DNA from: Dermacentor variabilis
Lineage: Eukaryota; Arthropoda; Arachnida; Ixodida; Ixodidae
Reading direction: 5' to 3'
Length of the DNA: 64,000 nt
NCBI RefSeq assembly: GCF_050947875.1
Contig: NC_134569.1
Span: forward strand, 40,767,777 to 40,831,776
Part shown: piece by piece, positions 32,226 to 43,277 of the stretch
Position numbering within the stretch: position 1 is the first letter of the stretch
Layout: every line of letters begins with the position of its first letter
The notes under the pieces: generated by a model
Seen by the model: the letters and a program-made list of their open reading frames with translations, nothing else
What the model was told of the DNA's origin: nothing
Database searches by the model: none
Made by a program: the position numbers and the translations under genes

Positions 32226-32562
32226 GCACCGTCCATGACTTGAATATATGATCCCTGCATGCAGTGTAAAGATGTGACGAGGTTAACTACTTGATTGCAA
32301 TCACTGGCACGTCACACTTACGTGTTAGACGGGGAATGAAAGTGAGGACTTTTGGAATTGGGAGTAGCCGTGGATGATGTGAAACCTTTCTCGGCAAATA
32401 TTCGTAAACCTGTCAATAACGACACCCAGAAACTTGTGTTACCACACAAGCCTCAAGCGCTGAGAGTCTAGCTGTAACCGAAACTTTTTCCTTTATTTTG
32501 TGATTAAAAAAAACGGTATTTTTTTTATTTGTTAGGCTAGTGCCTCTAATTTTAAGAACTCA

Positions 32563-33240
32563 TTAATAATGCTTAAGCTCTTTTGTAGGTCCTGCTGAAT
32601 GATTTGAGCACTGGCTAACTTTGCTAACTGGTTCCCTGATTTCACCAGCAGCTGTTTCTATAAACATTTTCATGTCACTTAAGAACTTTAGGATCGATCT
32701 GAGTGTTCGACCTGTTATGCCTAATTGAACCAGTTCATAATACACGTGCACTTGGCTCATTGTTTCAAATGCTCGCTTAATGTGCAGAAACAGAGAAACG
32801 GTGATCCTACCGCAGCTAGGTTCACGTTATACATATGTCACAAGGTGTAGTATGTCATCCGTGGTACACATGTGCCTGCTGAAGCCTTCCATGCTTTCAG
32901 GTAGCGCTCCAGTGCATTCTGACCAGCACTGCAGTCTCGCATCTGTCATCCTCTTCATTAGGTTGCAGAGACAGCTCGTAAGATTCACAGGTCGAAACGA
33001 ATCCAGAGATAGAGGAAACTTGCCAAGCTTTACTACAGGAACAATCCGTGCAATTTTCTAATATGCAGAGAGGCATTCTGCTGTCCAGAAATCATTGTAT
33101 GTTCAATAAAACATCGGTGCCTACAGGACCAAAGTTTTTCAAAGCAGCTAGAGCAACCCCATAAGGCCCTGCTGCAATGCTTTGACGACAAGATACAAGT
33201 GCGGTATTCAGTTCACCCAGTGAAAATCGCTCATCTAATT
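32563..33240 (-). pseudogene. LINE reverse-transcriptase remnant
   Basis: Pieces in several frames: LSLDSFRPVNLTSCLCNLMK (FRP motif) at about 33010-32950, PESMEGFSRHMCTTDDIL (GFR....T.D) near 32890, then YYELVQLGITGRTLRSILKF and FLSDMKMFI in 32760-32563. The catalytic Asp box region downstream is not recognisable. The order matches a non-LTR palm and fingers. Confidence 0.65.
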
Positions 33241-33273
33241 CGGGATGTTGTCGACTGGTGGAAGAATTCACTG

Positions 33274-33414
33274 ATCACCATACCGTGTGCGCGAAGCAGC
33301 GCACTGACAAGGACAAAGCGGATAGAAGACATAGAAACACGACAATCGCTGTGTTCTTTGTGTTCTCTCCGCTTTGTCCTGTCAGTGCGCTGCTTCACCC
33401 ACAAGGTATGATGA
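33274..33414. mobile_element. Penelope-type terminal hairpin inside a LINE
   Basis: ATCACCATACCGTGTGCGCG...GCAGCGCACTGACAAGGACA at the left is inverted as TGTCCTGTCAGTGCGCTGC...GGTATGATGAT at the right, giving a 141-bp hairpin with a short loop. The right arm carries TTCTTTGTGTTC, GCGCTGC and a following CACCAGTTCACC, the element order at PLE ends in this window. Similarity to the 54.5 kb PLE is weaker than for the 25.3 kb hairpin. Confidence 0.55.
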
Positions 33415-34143
33415 TTACTCACCAGTTCACCAAACGTTCCACATTACCGAAATTCAATGATGTTTTGACCTGCTCTGCAGAATTTATGTTCTCTGGTATC
33501 TTCAATGCTGTACCAGGGGGCGCAATTAGGGAGCAAAACTCGTCCGCAATGTCGGTTTTAGACACTTTCTGCGCTAAAGCTAGGGCCCTGGATGGTTGTT
33601 GCTGCGTTACAAGCCCGCTTAAACAGCGCAGAACGTTCCATAATTTTGGTTCAGTGTTGTAAGTGAAGCGCCTGCCAGCGCTTTGTGCCTAGTCTTTGTA
33701 GCTGCCGACGCATGGGATCACGAGTTTTTTTAGAGTTTCGGTAATCGTCGAGAAGGTCTGCGCGTCTATACTTCCTCTAAGCTCTTCGTCGTATATAGTT
33801 CCAAGCCGCTCGAATTCGGAATCTACACCGGCAAAGCTTTCACGAATTTCGATAAGCATTGCGATAACAGGCTCACTGCGGCAGTGACCATTTCGCCTTG
33901 GTTAGTAATATGGTACCGAGATGCCTGCAAGTTGGTTATCTTTGTAGTCAGCCAATTGGACAAAAAAAAAAAAAAAAGCGGTGGCGAGTATGTCGTATTA
34001 GGATAGGGAATTAAGCGATCACTGTCTTCTCGTGTTTCCCTGTCTTCTCCAAACTGATCCACCTTCAAGTTCCTCAGAGAACACTGTGAGGTCTCAGCAG
34101 CTTTAGTAATGGAAACTCTGTAGGTATGTCACTAAGTCATCAT

Positions 34144-34428
34144 TCAACAGGCATAAACCGCGCTTCTCAATTGTTTTTGTAGCACATTACCACGACGGTT
34201 ACAGTGCGTGCTTCCCCGCATGACGTTGTGCGCACTAATATCGCCACAAGTTATTACAGTGTTGCCGTACGCCTGAAAGAGCCCTATAAGGGTATAAATT
34301 GAAACACTTGTCGATGGCTGAAGAAATACGCTGATTACGCAGTTACGCATACTCTGGACATCGGTTGTTGAAGCTCTTAATAAAGATGACGGCAAGTCTC
34401 CGCGCATACAGGTCATCGCTCTGTTCAT
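34144..34428 (-). pseudogene. LINE endonuclease remnant
   Basis: 94-codon frame with CVISVFLQPSTSVSIYTLIG, then NTVITCGDISAHNVMRGSTH. The latter corresponds to V..GDFNAHH..WG, with F changed to I and the second H changed. A NRRGNVLQKQL segment follows, as in the family. Confidence 0.65.
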
Positions 34429-34430
34429 TC

Positions 34431-35402
34431 CTGCTTAACTATCAACTATCCATTGCAAGATGTCTATGAATAACGTGTAGACAAAAGGAAAAATTTAGAG
34501 GGAAAGAAAGTAACTTACAATATATTTACGAATAGTCTGTGCAGAGCTCGAGCTATATACCTACTTTAGGGAACTTTTTCTGGGAATCCACTTATGCAAA
34601 TTTATCAAATGCCCTCGCTGCCTAAATGTCGCTGTCGACGGTGGAACGCTGTTCAGATGTGCATCTGTTTCGCGCATCAACTGTTTCCTCAGCTCCGCAA
34701 TACGCAGAATGGATGGAAATGAACGTATGAGCCGAACGTATCTGCCGACCGTTCCAGCTTTGGATACGTCGCGTGTCAGATTCAAACTATCACTAGATTT
34801 CCAAACGACAACGCCAGTTTTGGCACCATGGTGTGCCTGCTATCCAACTCTCTTTTAAGAATGTGTGCTCCGAAGCCATGATAGATAGGCCATAAGAGCA
34901 CGCCGGGGAGCAAACAGTTTTGTGCGGCTTCCGTTTAGGAACACTACAACGCATGCAGGTAGCAAAGAAAAAAATTGGCTTTGCACTGACGCATCTCTAC
35001 TTCAACATCATATCCATATCGGCCATATTTGGCCCAGCACTTCGCTTTTAGGCTAACGCACAAGCGATTCGTTGCTATAGTGCATAAAGAAACCTCTATA
35101 ATCCAGAATTCGCTGCCCCACTTTGTGATCGCCCCTAGCAACGTGAAAGCATTGTCGAGTCCTGTCATCCGATGAAAAGCGACATGTTCACTTGGAATCA
35201 GACACATGTCCATATTGATAAAAAAAAAGGCCTTTGCGGTACAACCTGTCTGTTTTTAACGACACACGAGCTTTTAAAAACATGCTACGATTTGTATTTC
35301 TAATAGTAATCAGGTGCGCTGAACTTCGACGCTTTACGCAAATCATTTTCGGTGGAACGTACGCCCATTTCCTAGATTCCCGAATAATGGCAGTACTGCA
35401 GT
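34431..35402. other. unassigned spacer
   Basis: No recognised gene, RNA or repeat family. Confidence 0.45.
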
Positions 35403-35621
35403 GTACACCCGTGAGCAAAAGTATGCAGGCCAGGGATAGCGTGATAAAGCTGATCTTTTCCTCTGCCTGTGAATACAACTTGGAATTGAAGACTGTAGTC
35501 TAAACTTGGCATTCGCGAACTTTTTATTGTATTCATCAATTTCAGTTTATGCACGTTAATTACAAAGAAATTCCGTTTCTTCGGCGACTCTAAGGTCCGT
35601 ATACTTTTGCTCACGGTGTAC
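35403..35621. mobile_element. small TA-type MITE with inverted ends
   Basis: The left end GTACACCCGTGAGCAAAAGT... and the right end ...ACTTTTGCTCACGGTGTAC are inverted copies over about 28 bases with one inserted C and a few mismatches. Each end abuts a TA. No ORF is shared between the ends. It fits a Tc1/mariner-type non-autonomous element of about 0.2 kb. Confidence 0.75.
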
Positions 35622-36085
35622 GCTCATGAGCACTGGAATTCTCGATCCTCATCGAAATATGTTGGCATTTAGCCCCTGGGTAGCGATGAAGCGTGATTGT
35701 GTATAGCCCAATCCAAGTACAAAGATGGCTGAGCATAACCACGTAGTGGCGCTTGGTGTGCATTAAGTTCAGTTGGTATTCATTTGAGCATGCTTGAAAT
35801 TGGTATTTAACTAAAATGTATGCTGTCTTCAAATGAAGCTCACCTCTGTGTTTTAACCGCATCACATCATACGCAAAATGTTGATCCGCATGTTTTCGCC
35901 TGGGCGCACTACCCTCGCCGCTCGCGTCCTTGTCTTCAGATGGACGCCACCGAAAGGGGCACCACGCGTGCCAACTCTTCAGAAAGGAGGAGACAGAAAC
36001 ACAGAAATGGAAGATAGGAAGAAGAGGAGGAAAGAGGAAGGAAAGAGCGAGATGACAAATGTCTAAGAACAAAGTAGAACATGCA
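35622..36085. other. unassigned spacer
   Basis: No recognised gene or repeat family. Overlapping ORFs on both strands at 35820-36070 are purine-rich shadows. Confidence 0.45.
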
Positions 36086-36268
36086 CAGGGCCGCTATTTT
36101 GTAGCGATGCCTTATGCCTTATTCTAGGCTATTCTTATCATCCACCACACACGGCCGTGCGATCCCGTTGATAATGTGGGCAGACCGTCGCTCTGACCAT
36201 TGGCCAAGCGCGAAAAGCGTGAAAAAGCATAGAATCGGAAAAGGCATCGCTACAAAATACCGGCCCAG
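36086..36268. mobile_element. 183-bp MITE with 24-26 bp inverted ends
   Basis: Left CAGGGCCGCTATTTTGTAGC followed by GATGCC, and right GGCATCGCTACAAAATACCG followed by GCCCAG, are inverted copies with two mismatches. The C(A/T)GGGCC ends suggest a hAT-type MITE, but the 8-base flanks do not match, so the superfamily is uncertain. Confidence 0.75.
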
Positions 36269-36339
36269 TACAGGTTACACCGCAGTAGGTCACGCCACTA
36301 AAGAATGCTAAGATAAGATAAATAGTGTCTGATGTCCTG

Positions 36340-36600
36340 TCATTTAAAATAGAAATAGGCTACAAACGTGAACGTAAGTCAGTTAGTTCTAGAAAATGAG
36401 CTTTATCGCGTCGAGACGCACAACGTCTGGGTCACAAAGATTGGTTGAGCGTCATACACCGCAGGTCAAGGAGAAGACAGTCCCTCACCAGCGACGCGCT
36501 GCGCAGTGAAAACGGGACACTCCAATATCAGGTGCTGAAGTCTCGCAGCAGCCAGAAGACGTACACTATGAAAAAAAGAAAACTTTCTGAATTCAGACGA
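36340..36600 (-). mobile_element. LINE C-terminal fragment
   Basis: Minus strand encodes LQHLILECPVFTAQR, the H.LLECP.F..QR part of a LINE C-terminal domain, preceded and followed by stops. Very short and 5'-truncated. Confidence 0.45.
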
Positions 36601-36682
36601 TGATATATTCCCATTATGGCCGGTCTGCTGAAAAAGGACGTGCGAACAAGAAAGAAAGGAGAAGTGATGATGCGCTATAGAG

Positions 36683-36770
36683 AGAGAGAGAGAAACGAAG
36701 AGGGAAAGGTAGGGAGGTTAACCAAGGACATACCCGAGTTACTACCCTACACTTGGGGAGGGGCAAGGGG
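36683..36770 (-). mobile_element. LINE 3' tail
   Basis: Read on the minus strand, GTAGGGTAGTAACTCGGGTA, then GGTTAACCTCCCTACCTTTC and CTCTCTCTCTC, the 3' UTR end seen also at 6395-6500, 49320 and 57775. Only the tail was inserted. Confidence 0.65.
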
Positions 36771-36789
36771 AAGAATAGATGCGCCAGAT

Positions 36790-37440
36790 CATCGTTCGTC
36801 GGTCAAGCGCCTTTAATTCTGCAGAATTGCTGCAAGTGCAGGGACGCTGCACTTCTCGCGCGCTGGGCCGTGGGGCGAGGACGCCACGGCTTGGCCAACG
36901 AGTGAGCGTCGTCAGCGAGCAGTGCGTCCCTATTTGCTCTTCGCAGAGCGGCCGTTCTCATGCGCCGACAATGACGAAGATGAATACCACTCGCGGGCAC
37001 GTACTGGTGCACATCACGCGCACGCGCTTTTGCGCAGAGCACGTACTGGCAAGGGCGAGGAGAGGGAGTTTTGTCGCTGCCCTGGTGCGTTTGTCCAAAT
37101 CATTTGTGCTCGTGCGACGGCGGCCGCGGCTGCCTGCGCACCGCCAGCGCACGCGCGAGAGCGTTCGCGTCATCGGCCCGTGCACTTCCAGCGCGCATTT
37201 CACGAGCCAACGCGCTGCAGGTTTTTCTGGCGTCTCGCAATCGCGCTCGGTGGCGCGCTTGTTTAGTCTACACGGGGCGCGGTGCTGGAGCGTGTGGCGT
37301 TGACGTTGCTCCGCTCGGAAAGCGGCGCTGTGGCGGTGCGACGCCGTCGCTGCCGCTGTTGTTGCTGCCTCGCTGCGTTCTTCTCTTTTTGCCCCGCGCT
37401 TGCCAGCTTCTTTCAAACCCGGCGACGCTCGCAAACAGGC
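36790..37440. promoter_or_regulatory. CpG-rich block, possible promoter or first exon
   Basis: Dense CG dinucleotides and many CGCG/GCGC runs contrast with AT-rich flanks. Open frames of 174 and 262 codons on the plus strand and 158 codons on the minus strand overlap, which is expected of GC-rich DNA and is not evidence for a protein. No TATA box or known motif fixes a start site. It is the best candidate for a host promoter in the window, but the call is tentative. Confidence 0.35.
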
Positions 37441-38865
37441 CGCTAGAGTTCCTCAGATTCAGTTTTTCGAGTCCTTGGCCCCGCAAGAAACTCCCCGCTG
37501 CTAGGAATAATGGGGATACGGGTTCAAGAAGAAGGAATTCTTTGGAGACGAAGCTTCGTTTCGTGCATGCACCCTTATGTGGTCTTCTTTTCCTCGCGCC
37601 CGGTTCGCACGGGTTTCTTCTACGCTGCTCAGGAATATACACCTGGAACTGTCGAGGCTGCAGTTTCGATGGTGAAATCTTGGCGCACTTCATCGTCGAA
37701 AGCACTCGAGTGGAAGGTGCTTTCTTTCTCTCTCTTTTCTTTATCTGTTTCTTTGCTTCTTTCTTTCTTTTCTTTTTCTCCCCTGTTCAAAATCGAGGTT
37801 GCAGTACAGAGACGGAGGACGTCTACTTCAGGGCACTTGTAGGTCGTTTAATGCAGTGAAGGGCGAAAGGATACCGGTGTATCTGCAAAGATTTCATAGC
37901 TCGAACCCTGAAACATGAAAAAAAAAAGAAGTTGAGAACTAAGCTTGTCTAACGCTCTCTCTCATTTTGTATTTTTTTCTTTATATCTTTCTCTCTCCTT
38001 GTTTATCTCATTCCTTCCTTCCTTCTATCTGCTTCCTTGAATGTTTTTCACCTTAATTACTTCTCCTAGTCTCCAACATTCGCAAAGCTGTCATTAGCAG
38101 CGACGAGCACAAGGATCGTTTTGGAGAGCGCGGTAACTCTCTCTTCCGAGCTGCACTTCACATCTTTTCCACAGCCCCTTTCCCCCTCTCTCAATCCATG
38201 GTGGGCACCGAGTTGGCTTCTGCATGGCTAACAGCCCTGTCTTTCATTTGCGATCTCAATATATTCAACCTCCTCCTTCACCCTGCGCACACTGACTACG
38301 TACGAACGAGCACACATCGCAGTTGGTCAATCGTTTATTAGGGCAATAACGAGATTCCGGACGGAAGACAACCGGCGTGTTCAGCGTGGATTGGCCGACG
38401 GCAAATTCCGGACGGGAGCGTGCTAACGGGAGTGCAAGGCATGCGTGGTTGTATCATTATTAATAATAACCATGTAAACGTATATAAACACTGCACACGC
38501 CCCGACAGAAAGAGACGTAGACTAGCGATTGCCTCCTAAAAGAGCCACCACGCCCAGCCACTTTAAGAGCCTTTAAAAAAGTGTAAACATCAATCCAATA
38601 GCATTTATGAAGAAAGTTTATTCGAGGCGATATGAACTAAACAGGAACTCAATAAAATGTCAACATAAGATATAGACGAAAATAGAAAAATAAGCAAAAA
38701 AGGAGCGGAAAAAGAAAAAAGGGAACAGGAAGGCACAATAAAACACGTCCTATCACGCGCAGAGTATGAACACTATGCACACGAAAGTCGCGTACCGTAG
38801 TTGATAAGAACTTAACCATAGCAACGCGCACCTCGTATCGAGTTCGAGCTTGACGTTTCTCGCTC

Positions 38866-38866
<1 letters not shown>
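37441..38866. other. unassigned spacer
   Basis: Pyrimidine-rich tracts at 37720-37790 and 37960-38040. No gene or repeat family recognised. Confidence 0.45.
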
Positions 38867-38941
<75 letters not shown>

Positions 38942-38967
38942 GTGTGTGTTTGTGTGTGTGTGTGTGT
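38867..38967. repeat. (TA)n then (TG)n compound microsatellite
   Basis: About 37 TA units (38867-38940) followed by TG-rich repeats to 38967. Confidence 0.97.
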
Positions 38968-39041
38968 AAGGAGTGACAACTGCTCAAGTTGGGCATTCTA
39001 AGAGCTAGTGCTCAATTTCATTGCGGTAGTATGCCTCCATA

Positions 39042-39361
39042 CCGGGCGTTTCAGCGAACACTTTCAAAATTTTTAGAGGTTGCCCTTGGCAGATATCATA
39101 TCTCTAGTTCATGAGCTGGTCTACTCGAAGAGGCGGAAATTACTTGCACAAAAAATAGAACTACATAATTGATTCATTAACAACAAAAATCCACTAATTA
39201 ACTTTTCAACGAATTACCATGCGGCCCATATTGCAATCTACAAATTCTAGTCGTGGAGTGCGCATGTCCGCCGCTTCGAGTAGGCCACCTCATGAACTAG
39301 AATTGCGCCATCTGCCACAGGAAACCTTTAAGAATTTTTGAAAGTGTTCGCTGAAACACTG
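39042..39361. mobile_element. 320-bp palindromic MITE with TA duplication
   Basis: The left end GCGTTTCAGCGAACACTTTC and the right end GAAAGTGTTCGCTGAAACAC are inverted. Symmetry continues through TCTGCCACAGG / CTTGGCAGA and CTACTCGAAG / CTTCGAGTAG, giving inverted arms of about 100 bases. A TA lies at 39040-39041 and at 39362-39363. No ORF. A relative lies at 18303-18775. Confidence 0.85.
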
Positions 39362-40820
39362 TATATACAACTCATACGACAAATACTGCGGCATTGAGAA
39401 GACCACAACTAAATGCTAAAAATACCCTCCCCCCCCCCCCCCAAACGTACCCTCCAATAACCCAATTTTGTAATGCGGGATGATATGGCAGAATATTCAA
39501 GAATGCTGCGTTAGCTGCTTTAAGATCTTTAACGGGGCTCCACATCATTTAATCTGCCACAGGGGAATGGCCGCTGGCAATACAATAGCCTCATTTTGGC
39601 GATCGCCACTAATGTAAACACTAATATATGCCTATTGTTTCTTTCTTGCAGGTAAGCGGCACCTGGTGGAGCAAACGACACCTTTCGGCGTAAACGGTCG
39701 GTGCCTGACTTAGGCAACTTTTTTAATGGTCTTGAAATTTCGGTATTAAAGAGGCCACAGGTCGATACATGGCCTAAACATGAACATTTCTGTTTTTACG
39801 AAGCGATATTACAGCCCTTGCACACATTTAAGGGCCATTACAGAAACGTACGAGATGTAGCTTAACCGCTTCTGATGTAGCAGATGTCTATACTGTTGAG
39901 CAGGTTAACCTAGCTTCTCTCATCTGATTCAACATCGCGCAGGCAAGTGTCAGTAGTCCATAACTATTTACCTCCTCACGCCAAAACGTGCTCTGCCAAC
40001 GAGGCCAATAACCACCACGACCTTTCCCAAAAAAAAACAAAACATTCGTATTCGTGGACCTTTTTATTTCCGTGGTGGCTCTCATACAACACAAAATTTC
40101 GCGTAATTCTCATCTAAGTCGGTGGAATGTCCCGCTTTCATTGCGCAGCGCACGTTGGGACTATCATCTCCTTGGCCTGTCGTGTAAGGCACACGAAGTA
40201 TTTTTGTACTCCAGTTCGGCGCGTGTCCCGTCTCGACCAAGCTCATCCCACTCTCCTTACTTCTTTAGAAGTAACTAACTGAAGTTAATCGTTCGTAGCT
40301 CATTTACCTTACTATATAACAAAACGATTGCGTCCGTAAGAGTGTATGCTATGCAGACGTTTTGAAACACCAGATCGAGATTCTGCATCCTATTTGTCGC
40401 CGCTAAAACGTTAGAATGGCGGCAACGCAAAAGAAAAGAAAGATGCGTCGTTGTGTCGGGTGTTTTATAAGCTTAGTGCTGTGGGTAGATTTTCCGACCT
40501 ACAGCTTTTAAATTGACCGCAGCTTAAGCAAGCATTTGTTAGACTGGTGCATTTGAATATACTTGCACATCAAACGAAAACATTTTGTTTCAAGATTATA
40601 TGGTGCCGGTACTTGCGGTAGGAACGTATTCTTATACGTCTGTGATCTAGCCTTCAGCATCGCGTTTTTATTTCCTTCTTTTTGTGTGTCTTCAGCGTAA
40701 AGAATTACAAAATTTCTAAGTGAACACTGCGTACCTCCTACGCGAATCCGCACGGAAAGTGTCAACTTGAAACCTTAAAGTAAATGGAAGGTTACATAAA
40801 ACCGAGTTCCCGGAGCTCTT
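39362..40820. other. unassigned spacer
   Basis: C14 run at 39429-39442. No gene recognised. A juxtaposed splice acceptor/donor motif is listed separately. Confidence 0.4.
39632..39657 (+). promoter_or_regulatory. candidate recursive-splice (ratchet) site
   Basis: A pyrimidine tract TTGTTTCTTTCTTGCAG ends in AG at 39650-39651 and is followed at once by GTAAGC. A CTAAT usable as a branch point lies about 28 bases upstream. Such acceptor-plus-donor junctions mark zero-length exons in very long introns of flies. No flanking exon is known here, so this is motif evidence only. Confidence 0.25.
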
Positions 40821-40848
40821 TCTTTCTTTCTTTCTTTTTTTCTTTCCT

Positions 40849-40891
<43 letters not shown>
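40821..40891. repeat. (CTTT)n microsatellite
   Basis: Tetranucleotide run with a few interruptions. Confidence 0.95.
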
Positions 40892-41044
40892 AGGCCTGCG
40901 CGTTTGCCATCCACTGAATGACGTTCGAACTTAAATAATTCGGCAGCCATTCCACTCTGTTAAGATGGATCCCCAGCGAATCTGTATAAATGGTATAATG
41001 TACAACACAGGTATACATAAATACTTTGTTGTTGTTTATTATTT

Positions 41045-41300
41045 CACGCAAGTTACTGTAGCTTTGTGGTTGCTATGGTAGTCGCACAAGGGTTCGGTGA
41101 CGACGATGGACAGATTTTTGGTGAAGGTTAACTCCAAACACGAGCGCATCGGGGTCGTTAGCACCTGCATGCATGCCATGAGCGTCCCCTTCGGAACGGG
41201 GTGGTGGGTTCCGCCACCACGCTCTTGTTATTATAGTGCCCAGTGCCCTAGCTATGTTAAAGAAGAAAAAAAAAAGAAAGAAAAAACAAACAAACAAACG
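41045..41300 (+). repeat. probable retroposon 3' end with A-rich tail
   Basis: A GGTGGGTTCCGCCACCACG stretch is followed by CTCTTGTTATTATAGTGCCC and CCTAGCTATGTTAAAG, then an A-rich tail to 41300. I recall this arrangement as a dispersed tick repeat ending in GTTAAA plus A-run. No second copy is present in this window to prove it. Confidence 0.4.
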
Positions 41301-41705
41301 ATGAATTCCCGTAATCAAACTTTCTGAACCCCTATTGTAAACTTTGTTTTACACGCGTCCGTTGTTTGTCGTTTCCCTAGTTTTCTTCCACCAATCCTCC
41401 AATCGCCGCTTACTAATTTCTAGTGCGGACATGTTTACTTTCCCCCTACTCTCGCTGAACACAAGGGCTTCAAGGAGTGCAGAGGTTCCTAAACGACCGC
41501 TAGGCAGATATCTTCACATTCTGATAAAATATGCTCCATCGTTTCCCTAGGTTTACCGCAACAAGCACATGCTTCTTCCTTCTTATATCTCGCTTTATGA
41601 GTGCGTGTTCTAAGGCATCCTTATCTCGCTTGGAAAAGTAATGAGCTTCCCTTTCAATTATCATACATTGTTTCTATCCTGATTTCGTTTTTTCCTCTTA
41701 AGTAG

Positions 41706-43178
41706 CTAGCAGGTTTCTTTTCCGTTGCCGTCACCCATGTCAGCCTCTCTGACTTTCCGCTTGATGTTCTTTGTTGCCATGTTGCTTACCATACAGGTCG
41801 CATACTTGCTGGTAAGCTTCCTAGTCCTTTTCCTCCATTGGGAATCACTGTTTATCCTGTACAAATAACTGAAAACTCTCCCAGCTCGTTTACCTTTTTC
41901 CATGTTCGTCAGTCGCTATTCATAACCAATTTTGTTGTGAAGTTCTCTCACTTCAAAGCTTGTCTAGCCTATATCACCCTTCACAGCTTCATTTGTAGTG
42001 TTCGCGTAAGCGCCCAATGCGAGGCCTCCCACTGACCTTTGGTTGCCATCGAGTCTTGAAAACCTGGAAACCTGGAAAACAAAGCTGGAAGATCCTGCTC
42101 TACCACTATACCCGCCTGTTTTTATGAGAGATTAAACCCAATATTACTTTTTTCTAGCGCCCTTTCTATCCTCACCATTTACATCATAAACAGCACTGGT
42201 GATAAATGGCGCCCCTGCCTTAGTCCCTTGCTGATATCAACTTTCTCCTCGCTCATCATCCCTTCCCATTCAACGCAAACGGTATTTTTTAGGTAAATCT
42301 CTTTCAAAAGCTCTATACAATCATCGCCCAAGCCTTCCCCTTCCAGAATATCTCACAAAATGTTGTGGTCTACGTTGTCATACGCTCCTGTAATGTCTAA
42401 AGAGGCCACATAACACGGCCTTTCTTCTACTTCGGATATTTGAAAAGACTAAGTAAGGGCAAATCAGTTATCATCTAGACGCCTACCTATTCTGAAGCCA
42501 TTCTGAAGTTCTCCCAAAATGCCATTATTCTCTGCCCATGCTTCCGGCTTTAATTGCCTGCATTGCTAACCTGTAAATTACCGATGAAATTGTCAATGGT
42601 ATATATGAGTGCATTCTATCTTTCTCCGCCTTTCCTTTATACATTAAATTCATTATACTTTGTCGCCAACGCTCTCGTATTTGCCTATCTTTTCAACCTT
42701 TTCTTACTTCTTTCAACAGAGCTTCCTTACTTTTTGGACCTAGTTCATTAGTCAGCCTAATGGGGACCTCATCTAGCCCTGTGGCTGTGCGCTTCTGAAT
42801 TTTCTCTTCGGCTTTCTTCCATTTCGAATTTGTCAACACCAGCTCCTTTTCCATCGGGTTCTCTTTTATGCCCTTTTTTTCCATCATTTAATACCTCGTC
42901 ATTGCGTTGGAAAGATCGTCATTGCCTTGGAAAGATTCGGATGTTATTTTTCGGATGTAATTTAATGCAGCATCCCCTTCCAGTTTGTTTCAAGCTTCGT
43001 CTAGGATTTGTTGTATTGTTCCAGACTTCGTGCTTAATAAGTTTATGTGGTTCCAAAATATTCCAGGTGCAGCCTTCTTTTTCTCACGCATTTCTGACAT
43101 CCAAAGCTCACCTTCACCTTTTATCTTTGCTTGAACCAGTATTTGAACAACACGTTTTTCCCCCGGTATATTTCCCAT
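41706..43178 (-). pseudogene. LINE linker, reverse transcriptase and C-terminus remnants
   Basis: 43178-42990 carries AAPGIFWNHINLLSTKSGTI and 42887-42693 carries EEKIQKRTATGLDEVPIRLT (TGLDEVP..L, the start of RT). 42420-42120 in another frame has CYVASLDITGAYDNVDHNIL (motif A) and SKGLRQGRHLSPVLF (motif B). The YADD block expected next is not visible. 41903-41706 encodes RVFSYLYRINSDSQWRKRTR, the conserved end of the protein. Confidence 0.7.
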
Positions 43179-43277
43179 TTACTGGCTACTTCGTCCTGTG
43201 GCAACTGCACTTTTTGCCTGCCTGTGCTCTCGCGACGCTTTCTGTCGTTCGGCAATCGCTTCTTATATCTCCCTGTT

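Larger units (their letters stand above)
31440..34430 (-). mobile_element. degraded LINE (endonuclease, RT, RNase H), split by a hairpin
   Basis: In minus-strand order: endonuclease (34428-34144), linker (33660-33435), reverse transcriptase (about 33240-32560), RNase H (32225-31990) and a C-terminal cysteine motif (about 31620-31510), then LGAWPSEH. The linker resembles that of the 6.4-11.3 kb LINE, so the families are related. Frames are broken throughout. A Penelope-type hairpin lies at 33274-33414 inside it. The 5' end lacks ORF1. Confidence 0.75.

Noticed and set aside
37071..37859. 262-codon plus-strand ORF in the CpG-rich block
   Set aside because: Low-complexity Arg/Ala/Leu/Phe composition, overlapping long frames on both strands and no domain motif; GC-rich DNA has few stops by chance.
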